A DNA stretch of 30,855 bases from Candidatus Roizmanbacteria bacterium (GTDB lineage Bacteria > Patescibacteriota > Microgenomatia > UBA1406 > GWC2-37-13): assembly GCA_024653985.1 (NCBI GenBank), contig JANLIS010000055.1, forward strand, positions 1 through 30,855, given 5' to 3'. Made by a program: the position numbers and the translations under genes. A model generated the notes under the pieces. It was not told the DNA's origin. It worked only from the letters and a program-made list of their open reading frames with translations, and did not search any database. Of this stretch, positions 20,494-27,158 are shown one piece after another; position 1 is the first letter of the stretch; the number at the start of each line of letters is the position of its first letter.

Positions 20494-20533
20494 TGTAAAT
20501 TCTTGTAACAAATTATAACAAGAATTTACAGGG
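20491..20533. repeat. 16-bp inverted repeat around the tRNA-Lys promoter
   Basis: CCCTGTAAATTCTTGT (20491-20506) and ACAAGAATTTACAGGG (20518-20533) are perfect complements with an 11-nt loop. The left arm includes the first three bases of the tRNA; the loop contains the -10 box. Confidence 0.9.
20512..20520 (-). promoter_or_regulatory. Extended -10 box of tRNA-Lys
   Basis: TGT-TATAAT on the minus strand, 18 nt before the first base of the tRNA. Transcription would start near 20505, leaving a ~12-nt 5' leader. Confidence 0.7.
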
Positions 20534-20610
20534 TAAACCCATCAACAATAAATATGACAGTGTTCAATTCTACCAAGTTGGAGTGATTATTTCATCTGCT
20601 TTTATTCGAT

Positions 20611-20772
20611 TTATTTGAAACTAAGGATAAAGTTTCCAAATTTTTGTATAAGGGGATAAAAATAATCTCCAGGGTAAGTATTATAACCAATGTAGATAGC
20701 AATGCCAATCAAAAAGAACAAAGCGCAGATGAACCAAATAGAGTAGTCAATAATTTTCTTGATGAAAAGCAT
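20611..20772 (-). CDS. 53-residue membrane-anchor protein, truncated paralogue of the next gene
   Basis: A short reading frame from ATG 20772 to TAA 20611: it begins MLFIKKIIDYSIWF, has one hydrophobic segment (~residues 10-28), then the motif YNTYPGDYFYPLIQKFGN, and stops. The neighbouring 269-residue protein begins in the same way (SIKKVFDYIVWV, hydrophobic segment, NTTYPGDRLYPFKLKFED), so this is a copy of its N-terminal anchor and PGD motif without the extracellular domain. A possible promoter (TTGACA, 17 nt, GAGAAT) precedes it. It may be a decayed duplicate or a genuine small protein. Confidence 0.65.
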   Translation of the reverse strand: MLFIKKIIDYSIWFICALFFLIGIAIYIGYNTYPGDYFYPLIQKFGNFILSFK

Positions 20773-20777
20773 GCTCT

Positions 20778-20806
20778 ATTCTCTATTATTCGTATTTTTT
20801 TGTCAA
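20778..20806 (-). promoter_or_regulatory. Possible promoter of the 53-residue protein
   Basis: Minus strand: TTGACA (20806-20801), 17 nt, GAGAAT (20783-20778), 5 nt, ATG. The -10 is weak. Confidence 0.4.
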
Positions 20807-20811
20807 ATTTT

Positions 20812-21621
20812 TTAATCGTCTTCTTTCTTATTCCTGATATTTTTTATATCCTCTTTATCGATTCCTTTTTCATTCATTTTTTTTAATATTTCTTGTTTTA
20901 GTTCTCTTTTAGAATCAGGATTACTTTCTGTCGCTAAGTTTTTCATTTCAGAGATCGTTTGTTGGATCGTTGTTTGTGAGTTGTTTATTTGTTGAGAAAC
21001 ATTGGTCGAAGTTAAGACAGGTGCTACCGTTGGTATGGGCTGGACCGCAGTTGGTTGTGAGGTTGGTTGTGTCGCAGTTTGTACAATTATTATTGGGGTT
21101 GCTGTTGGGATTATCGTTGATTCGGGCGCAGGTAATTGAGTTGTCGGTTGTGGGGTCGTCTGTATTCCCGTATTGATTGTCGTAGAATATGTGGTTGATG
21201 AACCTAACAGATCTTTTTCTTTTTCGCTTAAAATAATCGACGCTTCATTGAGCTTTACAATATATTCTTCAGCAGCTTCCTTTCTTTCAACAGGGTCAGA
21301 TATCTGAGAGATCGAAACTGCCGTTAATTCAACTTGAACATCCAATCTACTTAATGTATCTGCACTATTTTTGGATGATAAAATTTTTGCAACCTCTTGT
21401 GACCTTTTAGATACAAGATCAATACTAAAATCAACTTGTTTATTCAGAATTTTACTTGTAGCCAATACAAAATCTTCAAACTTTAATTTAAAAGGGTACA
21501 ATCTATCTCCGGGGTATGTGGTGTTAGTTATATAAATTATTACACCTAATAATAAAAATCCAAAAAAAGCCACCCAAACAATGTAGTCAAAAACTTTTTT
21601 GATCGATGCTGCTATATTCAT
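20812..21621 (-). CDS. Membrane-anchored extracellular protein with PGD/DUF5667-like domain and Pro/Thr-rich tail
   Basis: 269 residues. One N-terminal membrane segment (~residues 13-32), then TTYPGDRLYPFKLKFEDFVLA, the typical start of DUF5667-like extracellular helical domains, and a helical region up to ~residue 140. A long low-complexity linker rich in Thr, Pro and Gln follows (~145-212), then a charged C-terminal tail (SKRELKQEILKKMNEKGIDK). No Cys and no catalytic motif. Probably a surface-exposed structural or sensing protein; such proteins are common downstream of sigma factors in other bacteria, but no sigma factor is here. Its ATG overlaps the stop of the preceding gene by 4 nt. Confidence 0.7.
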   Translation of the reverse strand: MNIAASIKKVFDYIVWVAFFGFLLLGVIIYITNTTYPGDRLYPFKLKFEDFVLATSKILNKQVDFSIDLVSKRSQEVAKILSSKNSADTLSRLDVQVELTAVSISQISDPVERKEAAEEYIVKLNEASIILSEKEKDLLGSSTTYSTTINTGIQTTPQPTTQLPAPESTIIPTATPIIIVQTATQPTSQPTAVQPIPTVAPVLTSTNVSQQINNSQTTIQQTISEMKNLATESNPDSKRELKQEILKKMNEKGIDKEDIKNIRNKKEDD

Positions 21622-21887
21622 TTTTTTTGTACTAAAGCCGCCTCACCTTCAGCTTCCATTTTAGCCAACCTAGTATAATAATCCGGAAGTTCATTAAGAT
21701 GTGCAAGGGCAATTTTACCGGTTATTAAAGGATCACTATTAGTGACATTGGTTATAGGATCAACCAACCCGTGTTCAAGCTCAATATCCATTCCCATCCG
21801 AAACTGTTCAACGTCGAAATTGACCCAATCAATCCCAAGCTGTTCGCCAATTTTTTTTGCCTCCTCGGCGGTAAAAGATTTCTTCAT
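21618..21887 (-). CDS. DUF5661-like protein
   Basis: 89 residues from the ATG at 21887 (the frame extends to 21905, but that would overlap the -10 box). The sequence EEAKKIGEQLGIDWVNFD, EQFRMGMDIELEHGLVD, DPLITGKIALAHLNELPDYY matches what I remember of DUF5661, a conserved soluble family of unknown function frequent in uncultured bacteria. First gene of a short operon with the anchored PGD protein. Confidence 0.75.
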   Translation of the reverse strand: MKKSFTAEEAKKIGEQLGIDWVNFDVEQFRMGMDIELEHGLVDPITNVTNSDPLITGKIALAHLNELPDYYTRLAKMEAEGEAALVQKK

Positions 21888-21893
21888 GAAATC

Positions 21894-21899
21894 AGTATA
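21894..21899 (-). promoter_or_regulatory. -10 box of the DUF5661 gene, leaderless type
   Basis: TATACT on the minus strand, 6 nt before the ATG at 21887. Confidence 0.58.
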
Positions 21900-21939
21900 C
21901 ATCAAAATATTTAATCAGTAGGATTTGAAATTATTTATT

Positions 21940-21948
21940 TGTTAAAAT
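21940..21948 (+). promoter_or_regulatory. Extended -10 box of the EamA gene pair, leaderless type
   Basis: TGT-TAAAAT ends 6 nt before the ATG at 21955. Confidence 0.55.
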
Positions 21949-21954
21949 AGATTC

Positions 21955-22377
21955 ATGAACTGGATGTTTTATGCATTTTTATCAGCTATTTTTGCGGCCG
22001 CAACTTCAATATTGGCCAAAATAGGAATAAAAGATATTAATTCAGATCTCGCAACAGCTATTAGAACGGTAGTTATTTTGTTTTTTGCATGGGGAATCGT
22101 ACTTTATAAAGGTTTAGGTAAGCAAATTCATTCGATATCAAAATTTTCCTTAATATTTTTGATCTTATCAGGGATAGCGACTGGTCTTTCCTGGCTATTT
22201 TACTTTAAAGCTCTACAGATGGGGGATGCTTCAAAAGTCGCGCCAATTGACAAATTAAGCCTCGTTTTTACAATAATTTTGGCAGCGATCATTCTTAAAG
22301 AAAAAGTTAGTCTTCTTATCATTGTTGGAGCCGTTTTAATGTCTGCTGGTGCAATAGTAATTAGTCTCGCTAAATAA
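21955..22377 (+). CDS. Half-size EamA/DMT-family transporter
   Basis: 140 residues with about five membrane segments, equal to one EamA repeat: start MNWMFYAFLSAIFAAATSILAKIGI, middle SGIATGLSWLFYFKALQMGDASKVAPIDKLSLVFT, end LKEKVSLLIIVGAVLMSAGAIVI. One-repeat members must dimerise, as in small multidrug resistance proteins. It is followed 4 nt later by a full-length EamA protein. Substrate unknown. Confidence 0.8.
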   Translation: MNWMFYAFLSAIFAAATSILAKIGIKDINSDLATAIRTVVILFFAWGIVLYKGLGKQIHSISKFSLIFLILSGIATGLSWLFYFKALQMGDASKVAPIDKLSLVFTIILAAIILKEKVSLLIIVGAVLMSAGAIVISLAK

Positions 22378-22381
22378 ATCC

Positions 22382-23230
22382 ATGACATGGTTATATTATT
22401 CACTTGGAGTGGCAATCAGTTTTATGTTTCTAAGTATATTTTCTCGAATACTTACAGTTGAGTCAAAAAATCCTAGGGCTTTTTCAATAGTTTTTAATTT
22501 AATTTGCATTGTCATGTCTTTGATTTTATATGTTGTTTCAGGTGCCTATAAAAACTTTTCACTTCCGACACGGATCGATGCTTGGACCTTTTTACTTATT
22601 GCATCTTTTTTTTACGGTCTGAACGAAAGATTTCGTTTTTTAATTTCAAAATTACTTGAAGCTTCAATCTATTCAATTATTGGTAATATAACCGTGATAA
22701 TTGCCGTTGTTATTTCGTTTTTCCTTTACAAAGAAACATTGACAGCTTCAAAATTAATAGGTTCGACCTTAATATTATTATCTGTATTATTGGTGTCAGA
22801 AATAAAAAAAACTAAAGTCTCTTCAAGAGGATTATTTCTCGGAATCGTCACGAGTATCTATCTTGGAGTGGCTATGAGCCTTGATAAAAAAGGAGCGATA
22901 TTTTTTAATCCGGAGACATATAATGTTTTGCTGTGGGCAGTTCCTTTTATTGTTCTATATTTTCCTGGAATAAAAATAAATGAAATTAAAGCGGAGTTTA
23001 AACAATTTTCATGGAAGATTATTTTACTGGCTTTTTTTAATTTTATTGGTTTTTATTTGGGATTAAAAGCTTTTATACTTGCAGATGCTACAAAAGTTAT
23101 CCCCGTTATTCAGACTACAACTTTGATGACAGTCATGGTCGGAGTATTATTTCTTAACGAAAGAAGTAATCTGATCAAAAAACTTCTTGCTGGGATTATT
23201 GCGGTCATCGGAGTATTTTTGTTGAGATAA
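22382..23230 (+). CDS. EamA/DMT-family transporter, two repeats
   Basis: 282 residues, about ten membrane segments. Both EamA repeats are visible; the second contains FIGFYLGLKAFILADATKVIPVIQTTTLMTVMVGVLFLNE and IIAVIGVFLLR. Such proteins export or import small metabolites, and substrate cannot be told. It forms an operon with the half-size EamA gene. Confidence 0.8.
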   Translation: MTWLYYSLGVAISFMFLSIFSRILTVESKNPRAFSIVFNLICIVMSLILYVVSGAYKNFSLPTRIDAWTFLLIASFFYGLNERFRFLISKLLEASIYSIIGNITVIIAVVISFFLYKETLTASKLIGSTLILLSVLLVSEIKKTKVSSRGLFLGIVTSIYLGVAMSLDKKGAIFFNPETYNVLLWAVPFIVLYFPGIKINEIKAEFKQFSWKIILLAFFNFIGFYLGLKAFILADATKVIPVIQTTTLMTVMVGVLFLNERSNLIKKLLAGIIAVIGVFLLR

Positions 23231-23304
23231 ATTTTAATTTATATACGATGTTTTTAAAGAATTCTTCCAATTGACACAATCTAAATAATATGTCTTGTAG
23301 GTTA

Positions 23305-23342
23305 TCCTTCGACTCGCTCCGCTCGCTCAGGACTCAGGACGA
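23305..23342. repeat. CTCGCTCCGCTCGCTC-type repeat
   Basis: CCTTCGACTCGCTCCGCTCG continuing into CTCAGGACTCAGGACGA: a G/C-rich block within the 284-nt space between the EamA pair and the TrpR-like gene, of the dispersed-repeat kind. The rest of that space is A/T-rich and holds only the promoter and operators noted. Confidence 0.55.
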
Positions 23343-23430
23343 GAATGAAATAATATGATATTGCAGCATATATTGACCAAACAATGGCTTTCTAATGGTC
23401 TAATAACGTTGTTTTGTAGATTATAAGCGG

Positions 23431-23459
23431 TTGACAATTTTTTTTGATCGAGCTATAAG
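23431..23459 (+). promoter_or_regulatory. Near-consensus promoter of the TrpR-like gene
   Basis: TTGACA (23431-23436), 17-nt spacer, TATAAG (23454-23459); 11 of 12 consensus bases. The predicted start is near 23466, giving a ~49-nt leader that contains the operator sites. Confidence 0.8.
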
Positions 23460-23467
23460 AATTTTTA

Positions 23468-23483
23468 AGTTAACAAAGTTACT
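23468..23483. promoter_or_regulatory. Two operator-like half-sites at the TrpR-like promoter
   Basis: AGTTAAC (23468-23474) and AGTTACT (23477-23483), just past the predicted start point and imperfect copies of the perfect site at 23491. Confidence 0.45.
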
Positions 23484-23490
23484 CTGTTAT

Positions 23491-23508
23491 CAGTTAACTA
23501 GTTAACTG
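23491..23508. promoter_or_regulatory. 18-bp perfect palindrome, putative TrpR-like operator
   Basis: CAGTTAACTAGTTAACTG reads the same on both strands. It lies ~25-42 nt after the predicted start, 6 nt before the ATG. It contains AACTAGTTAACT, which also occurs in the E. coli trp operator. Confidence 0.7.
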
Positions 23509-23514
23509 TAGATT

Positions 23515-23958
23515 ATGGTAAATATTTCCAAAAGGCCAGTCGATGAGAAGAAACTGTTTAAGATTTATCAGTTGTTCTTCAAAGTAATTGATCAAGCAGA
23601 TAATAAAGAAGAATTTTTTCAATTAATTCAGGATATTTTTTCCCCAAGCGAACAAATAATGATCGCCAAAAGAATTGGAGTAATATACCTTTTAATAAAA
23701 AACGTTAATAAACTCGCTATTACAAAATATCTAAAAGTATCAATGGCGACGGTCGATAAATATTATTTTTTATATTATAAAAAGAAAACGAATCTGATCC
23801 TGATTATTGAATCATTTTTGGAAGACGAAAAAATTAATCATTTTTTCGAAGACCTGTTTGCCGATATATTTATTCATCCAGGAATTTACATTGGACACCA
23901 TCAACTAAATTGGGAACACAAAAAAAGGCAGAAAGAGCGTCTTATGATTGATGTTTAG
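23515..23958 (+). CDS. TrpR-superfamily (YerC-like) DNA-binding regulator with extended C terminus
   Basis: 147 residues. The TrpR fold is visible at ~residues 25-90: EEFFQLIQDIFSPSEQIMIAKR (the helices before the reader), then LLIKNVNKLAITKYLKVSMATVDKYY as helix-turn-helix, corresponding to the 'SxREIAxxLGVSxATIxR' pattern of YerC/TrpR proteins. A C-terminal ~50 residues (IIESFLEDEKINHFFEDLFADIFIHPGIYIGHHQLNWEH, broken here only for naming) goes beyond the usual ~100-residue size. The ligand is unknown. Perfect AGTTAACTAGTTAACT palindromes flank the gene, suggesting autoregulation; a half-site in the otsA leader suggests the next operon is a target. Confidence 0.78.
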   Translation: MVNISKRPVDEKKLFKIYQLFFKVIDQADNKEEFFQLIQDIFSPSEQIMIAKRIGVIYLLIKNVNKLAITKYLKVSMATVDKYYFLYYKKKTNLILIIESFLEDEKINHFFEDLFADIFIHPGIYIGHHQLNWEHKKRQKERLMIDV

Positions 23959-23972
23959 TTAACTAGTTAACT
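23957..23972. promoter_or_regulatory. Second perfect AGTTAACTAGTTAACT palindrome
   Basis: Identical 16-bp core to 23492-23507. It overlaps the stop codon end of the TrpR-like gene and lies ~95 nt before the otsA -10 box. Confidence 0.65.
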
Positions 23973-24044
23973 GATATGTCAAGTTGTTAGATTAAGAAAT
24001 AAATAACTTATAACGTTAATGGTAATTACAAGAGAGAGTTTTTA

Positions 24045-24072
24045 TTGAAGTAATATCCAAATTTGGTATAAT
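24045..24072 (+). promoter_or_regulatory. Promoter of the sensor-otsA / otsB operon
   Basis: TTGAAG, 16 nt, TATAAT, with an extended TGG just before the -10. The predicted start is near 24079, which leaves a ~62-nt leader, unlike most genes here. Confidence 0.65.
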
Positions 24073-24117
24073 AGCCCATACACATGTTGAATACAAAGTT
24101 TTGTTGACAAAACAATT

Positions 24118-24125
24118 AGTTAACT
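24118..24125. promoter_or_regulatory. AGTTAACT half-site in the otsA leader
   Basis: A single AGTTAACT, the same half-site as in the palindromes around the TrpR-like gene, 15 nt before the otsA ATG. Confidence 0.45.
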
Positions 24126-24140
24126 CTTCATCTCGAATTT

Positions 24141-26357
24141 ATGAAACAAACAATAATAACAATTCTTGCGTTTTTAATTATCGTTACCTTAGTTGTTCTT
24201 TTTTTTACTTTAAATCAATCTAGTCGAGAAGAGCAACGTTTAACAACAGATCTACAATATAGAACAACTTTACTGGCAGATAGTCTTAAAGAAAAAATCA
24301 ACCCTTATGTAATCTATAATAATAAAGAACAAATTCAGGTAATAATAGATCAGTTTACCGAAGATAAAAGAGTCACGACCGTAGTTTTATATGACAACAA
24401 AGACAATATCGTTGCTTCATCTTCAGCAGTAAATTTGGATATTACCAACATAGACACCATAGTTACAAACTCTATGGATGAAGATAAAGTAAGCGCAGAC
24501 TTTATTAAGCTTGATGGTAAAAAATCATATGTTTTTTCGTTGCCCCTTCATAAAGATACTAACATTATAGGATCATTGACGTTAATTCAAAATGCTGGAT
24601 TTATTGATGATAGACTATCAGAGGTTTGGAAAAATAATTTGATTCGTTTAGGAGTTCAAGCGACTATAATATTTTTAGCAATTCTTTTGACGGTTCGTTT
24701 CATTATTTATCTTCCTATTAAAGACCTTGTTGAAACAATCAGACGTTCACGAATGCATGAAGAAAATACTCCTCCAAAAAAAATTCCCGAAAACTTTATT
24801 TTTAGACCACTTATCAAAGAAATTTCACATTTTAGTAAAAATTTATACGAAGCGCGAATGTCAGCAAAAGAAGAAGCAAAATTTAATATTGAGAAAATAG
24901 ATTCTCCTTGGACCGAACAAAGACTTTACGAATACGTGAAAAAAATTTTAAATAATAGAAATGTTTTTGTTATCTCAAATCGAGAACCATATATTCATAC
25001 AAAAAAATCCGGAAAAATCAGTTATTTTATACCAGCTAGTGGAATGGTGACCGCTATTGAGCCGATGATTGAAGCCTGTGGGGGGACTTGGATTGCCACC
25101 GGTAGTGGAGATGCTGATAGATTGGTAGTAGACAAAAATAATAAAATAAAAGTTCCACCAGATGATCCAAAATATGTCTTAAAAAGAGTCTGGTTGACAA
25201 AAGAGGAAGAAAAAAGATACTATTACGGATTTTCAAATGAAGGTTTATGGCCTCTCTGCCATATGGCCCATACGAGACCGATATTTAGGGAAGAAGATTG
25301 GGAAGTGTACAAGTCAGTTAATGGTAAATTTGCTTCAATTGTTTTGAATGAAATAAAGAATATTGAAAAACCGGTGATTATTATCCAGGATTACCATTTT
25401 TCTTTATTGCCAAGAATGATAAAAGATAGTCGTCCTGATGCTCAAATAGGTATTTTTTGGCATATTCCGTGGCCGAATCCGGAAGCTTTTGGAATTTGTC
25501 CATTTAGAAAAGAGATATTAGATGGTATGCTTGGAGCTGATCTCATCGGTTTTCATACACAACTACATTGTAATAACTTTATAGAAACTGCCGGACGAGA
25601 ACTGGAAGCTTTGATTGACCTTGAACAGTTTACCATAACTAAAAATACTCACAAAAGTTATATAAAACCATTTCCAATTAGTATTGCTTTTTCGGATAAT
25701 AAAGATAAAAAAACTAATCCGGAAGAAATATTAAGAAAGCTCGATATTAAAAAAACAAAATATATGGGAATAGGAGTAGACAGACTTGATTATACGAAAG
25801 GCATATTAGAGCGGTTGATAGCGATTGAACAATTATTCAAAAATAATCCAACCTATAAAAATAATTTTACCTTTGTACAAGTTGCTCCACCAAGCCGTAG
25901 TCAAATTACCGTTTACTCTAATCTTGAAAGTCAAGTGGAGGCAGAAGTCAATAGAATCAATAGTCTTTACAAATCAAATGGCTGGAAGCCGATAATATAT
26001 CTAAACAAACATCACAATCACGAAGAAATTAATGAACTATATCGTGTATCCAACGTCTGTTTGGTGACTTCGCTACACGATGGTATGAATTTAGTTTCAA
26101 AAGAGTTCGTCGTAGCCCGAACGGATGAAAAAGGAGTACTTATACTTAGTAAATTTGCAGGAGCTTCAAGGGAGCTAAAAGACGCGATTATAATAAATCC
26201 ATATGATATTAATCAGCTGTCAGAAAGCATTCACAAAGCATTGCAAATGAGCAATCTAGAACAAACAAAAAGAATGAAAAGAATGAGAGATGCACTAAAA
26301 AGAAACGATATCTACCATTGGTCAGCAAGTTTATTAAAAAATCTTATTAATCTTTGA
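24141..26357 (+). CDS. otsA: Membrane sensor - trehalose-6-phosphate synthase (GT20) fusion
   Basis: 738 residues. TM1 (~4-24), an extracytoplasmic domain of ~140 residues resembling a Cache/PAS-type sensor (VVLYDNKDNIVASSSA ... SYVFSLPLHKDTNIIGSLTL), TM2 (~167-191), a HAMP-like or linker helix region (~192-255), then a GT20 synthase from ~273 to the end. GT20 motifs: VISNREPYIH, GGTWIATGSGDAD, YYGFSNEGLWPLCH, IIQDYHFSLLP, FWHIPWPNPEAFGICP, GVDRLDYTKGI, HDGMNLVSKEFV. The expected product is trehalose-6-phosphate from UDP-glucose and glucose-6-phosphate; glucosylglycerol-phosphate synthases are close relatives. otsB follows with a 1-nt overlap. Confidence 0.87.
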   Translation: MKQTIITILAFLIIVTLVVLFFTLNQSSREEQRLTTDLQYRTTLLADSLKEKINPYVIYNNKEQIQVIIDQFTEDKRVTTVVLYDNKDNIVASSSAVNLDITNIDTIVTNSMDEDKVSADFIKLDGKKSYVFSLPLHKDTNIIGSLTLIQNAGFIDDRLSEVWKNNLIRLGVQATIIFLAILLTVRFIIYLPIKDLVETIRRSRMHEENTPPKKIPENFIFRPLIKEISHFSKNLYEARMSAKEEAKFNIEKIDSPWTEQRLYEYVKKILNNRNVFVISNREPYIHTKKSGKISYFIPASGMVTAIEPMIEACGGTWIATGSGDADRLVVDKNNKIKVPPDDPKYVLKRVWLTKEEEKRYYYGFSNEGLWPLCHMAHTRPIFREEDWEVYKSVNGKFASIVLNEIKNIEKPVIIIQDYHFSLLPRMIKDSRPDAQIGIFWHIPWPNPEAFGICPFRKEILDGMLGADLIGFHTQLHCNNFIETAGRELEALIDLEQFTITKNTHKSYIKPFPISIAFSDNKDKKTNPEEILRKLDIKKTKYMGIGVDRLDYTKGILERLIAIEQLFKNNPTYKNNFTFVQVAPPSRSQITVYSNLESQVEAEVNRINSLYKSNGWKPIIYLNKHHNHEEINELYRVSNVCLVTSLHDGMNLVSKEFVVARTDEKGVLILSKFAGASRELKDAIIINPYDINQLSESIHKALQMSNLEQTKRMKRMRDALKRNDIYHWSASLLKNLINL

Positions 26358-27148
26358 TGAAAAACTTTTGGAAAGATATCAATAATATTAAGAAGTTCAT
26401 CAGCGGAAAATCTCTCATCGTTCTTTTTTTGGATTTTGACGGTACAATTTCTCCAATAAAGTCAACTCCAAAGAAGGCAAAAATAGCTCCAAAAACTCAA
26501 GAACTATTAAAAAAATTGAGCGTTTCTCCAAACATCTTAACCGTTATAATTAGCGGAAGAAGCCTTAAGGACTTAAGGCAAAAAATACCTCCAGAAATAG
26601 TTAATTTAGCCGCAAATCATGGACTGGAATGGGTAATAGAGGGTAAGTATAATCATGTTCCTTTGAAGAGTAAATATTTACGATCATTAAGGTTGGCAAA
26701 ACTATCAATAAAAAATTTAGCGGAATCATTCCCGAATATCATTATTGAGGACAAAAAACTAGGTGTAGCAATTCATTATCGTTTACTAGATAATCATCAA
26801 ATAATAATTTTTAAAACCCGATTCAAGAGCATTATTAAAAAATATACAGACGCAAATTTATTAGAGGTAATTAATGGGAAGAAAGTATTTGATATAAGAC
26901 CAGCAGTCAACTGGACAAAAGGTAATTTTGCCAAATCAATAGTAGAAAAAATTGTTTCACAGGGTAGGAATCCGTTAGTTATTTGCATTGGCGACGATAC
27001 AACTGATGAAGATATGTTTAATAAATTTGATTCAGGAATAACAATAAAGGTAGGTAAAAATAATGTTTCAAAAAGCAAATACTATGTACAAAATGTTGAT
27101 GAAGTTGCCAAATTTCTTCAATTACTTATAGAATCTTCTGTGGTATAA
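26357..27148 (+). CDS. otsB: Trehalose-6-phosphate phosphatase
   Basis: 263 residues, HAD type IIB phosphatase releasing trehalose from trehalose-6-phosphate. Motif I FLDFDGTIS holds Asp26 and Asp28; motif II ISGRSL; NHGLEWVIEG; motif IV CIGDDTTDEDMF. Also the VFDIRPAVNWTKGN segment common to OtsB. The frame permits a TTG three bases earlier; I choose the ATG that overlaps the otsA stop (TGATG), which gives translational coupling. With the preceding gene this completes the two-step OtsA/OtsB trehalose pathway. Confidence 0.9.
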   Translation: MKNFWKDINNIKKFISGKSLIVLFLDFDGTISPIKSTPKKAKIAPKTQELLKKLSVSPNILTVIISGRSLKDLRQKIPPEIVNLAANHGLEWVIEGKYNHVPLKSKYLRSLRLAKLSIKNLAESFPNIIIEDKKLGVAIHYRLLDNHQIIIFKTRFKSIIKKYTDANLLEVINGKKVFDIRPAVNWTKGNFAKSIVEKIVSQGRNPLVICIGDDTTDEDMFNKFDSGITIKVGKNNVSKSKYYVQNVDEVAKFLQLLIESSVV

Positions 27149-27149
27149 T
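27141..27149 (+). promoter_or_regulatory. Extended -10 box of the M16 peptidase gene
   Basis: TGG-TATAAT, 9 nt before the ATG at 27159; the box includes the otsB stop codon. Confidence 0.6.
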
Positions 27150-27158
27150 TTTCCCACT

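Noticed and set aside
20644..20886. 80-residue plus-strand reading frame
   Set aside because: It is antisense to the 53-residue protein and the end of the PGD protein, both of which have recognisable sequence; this frame has none.
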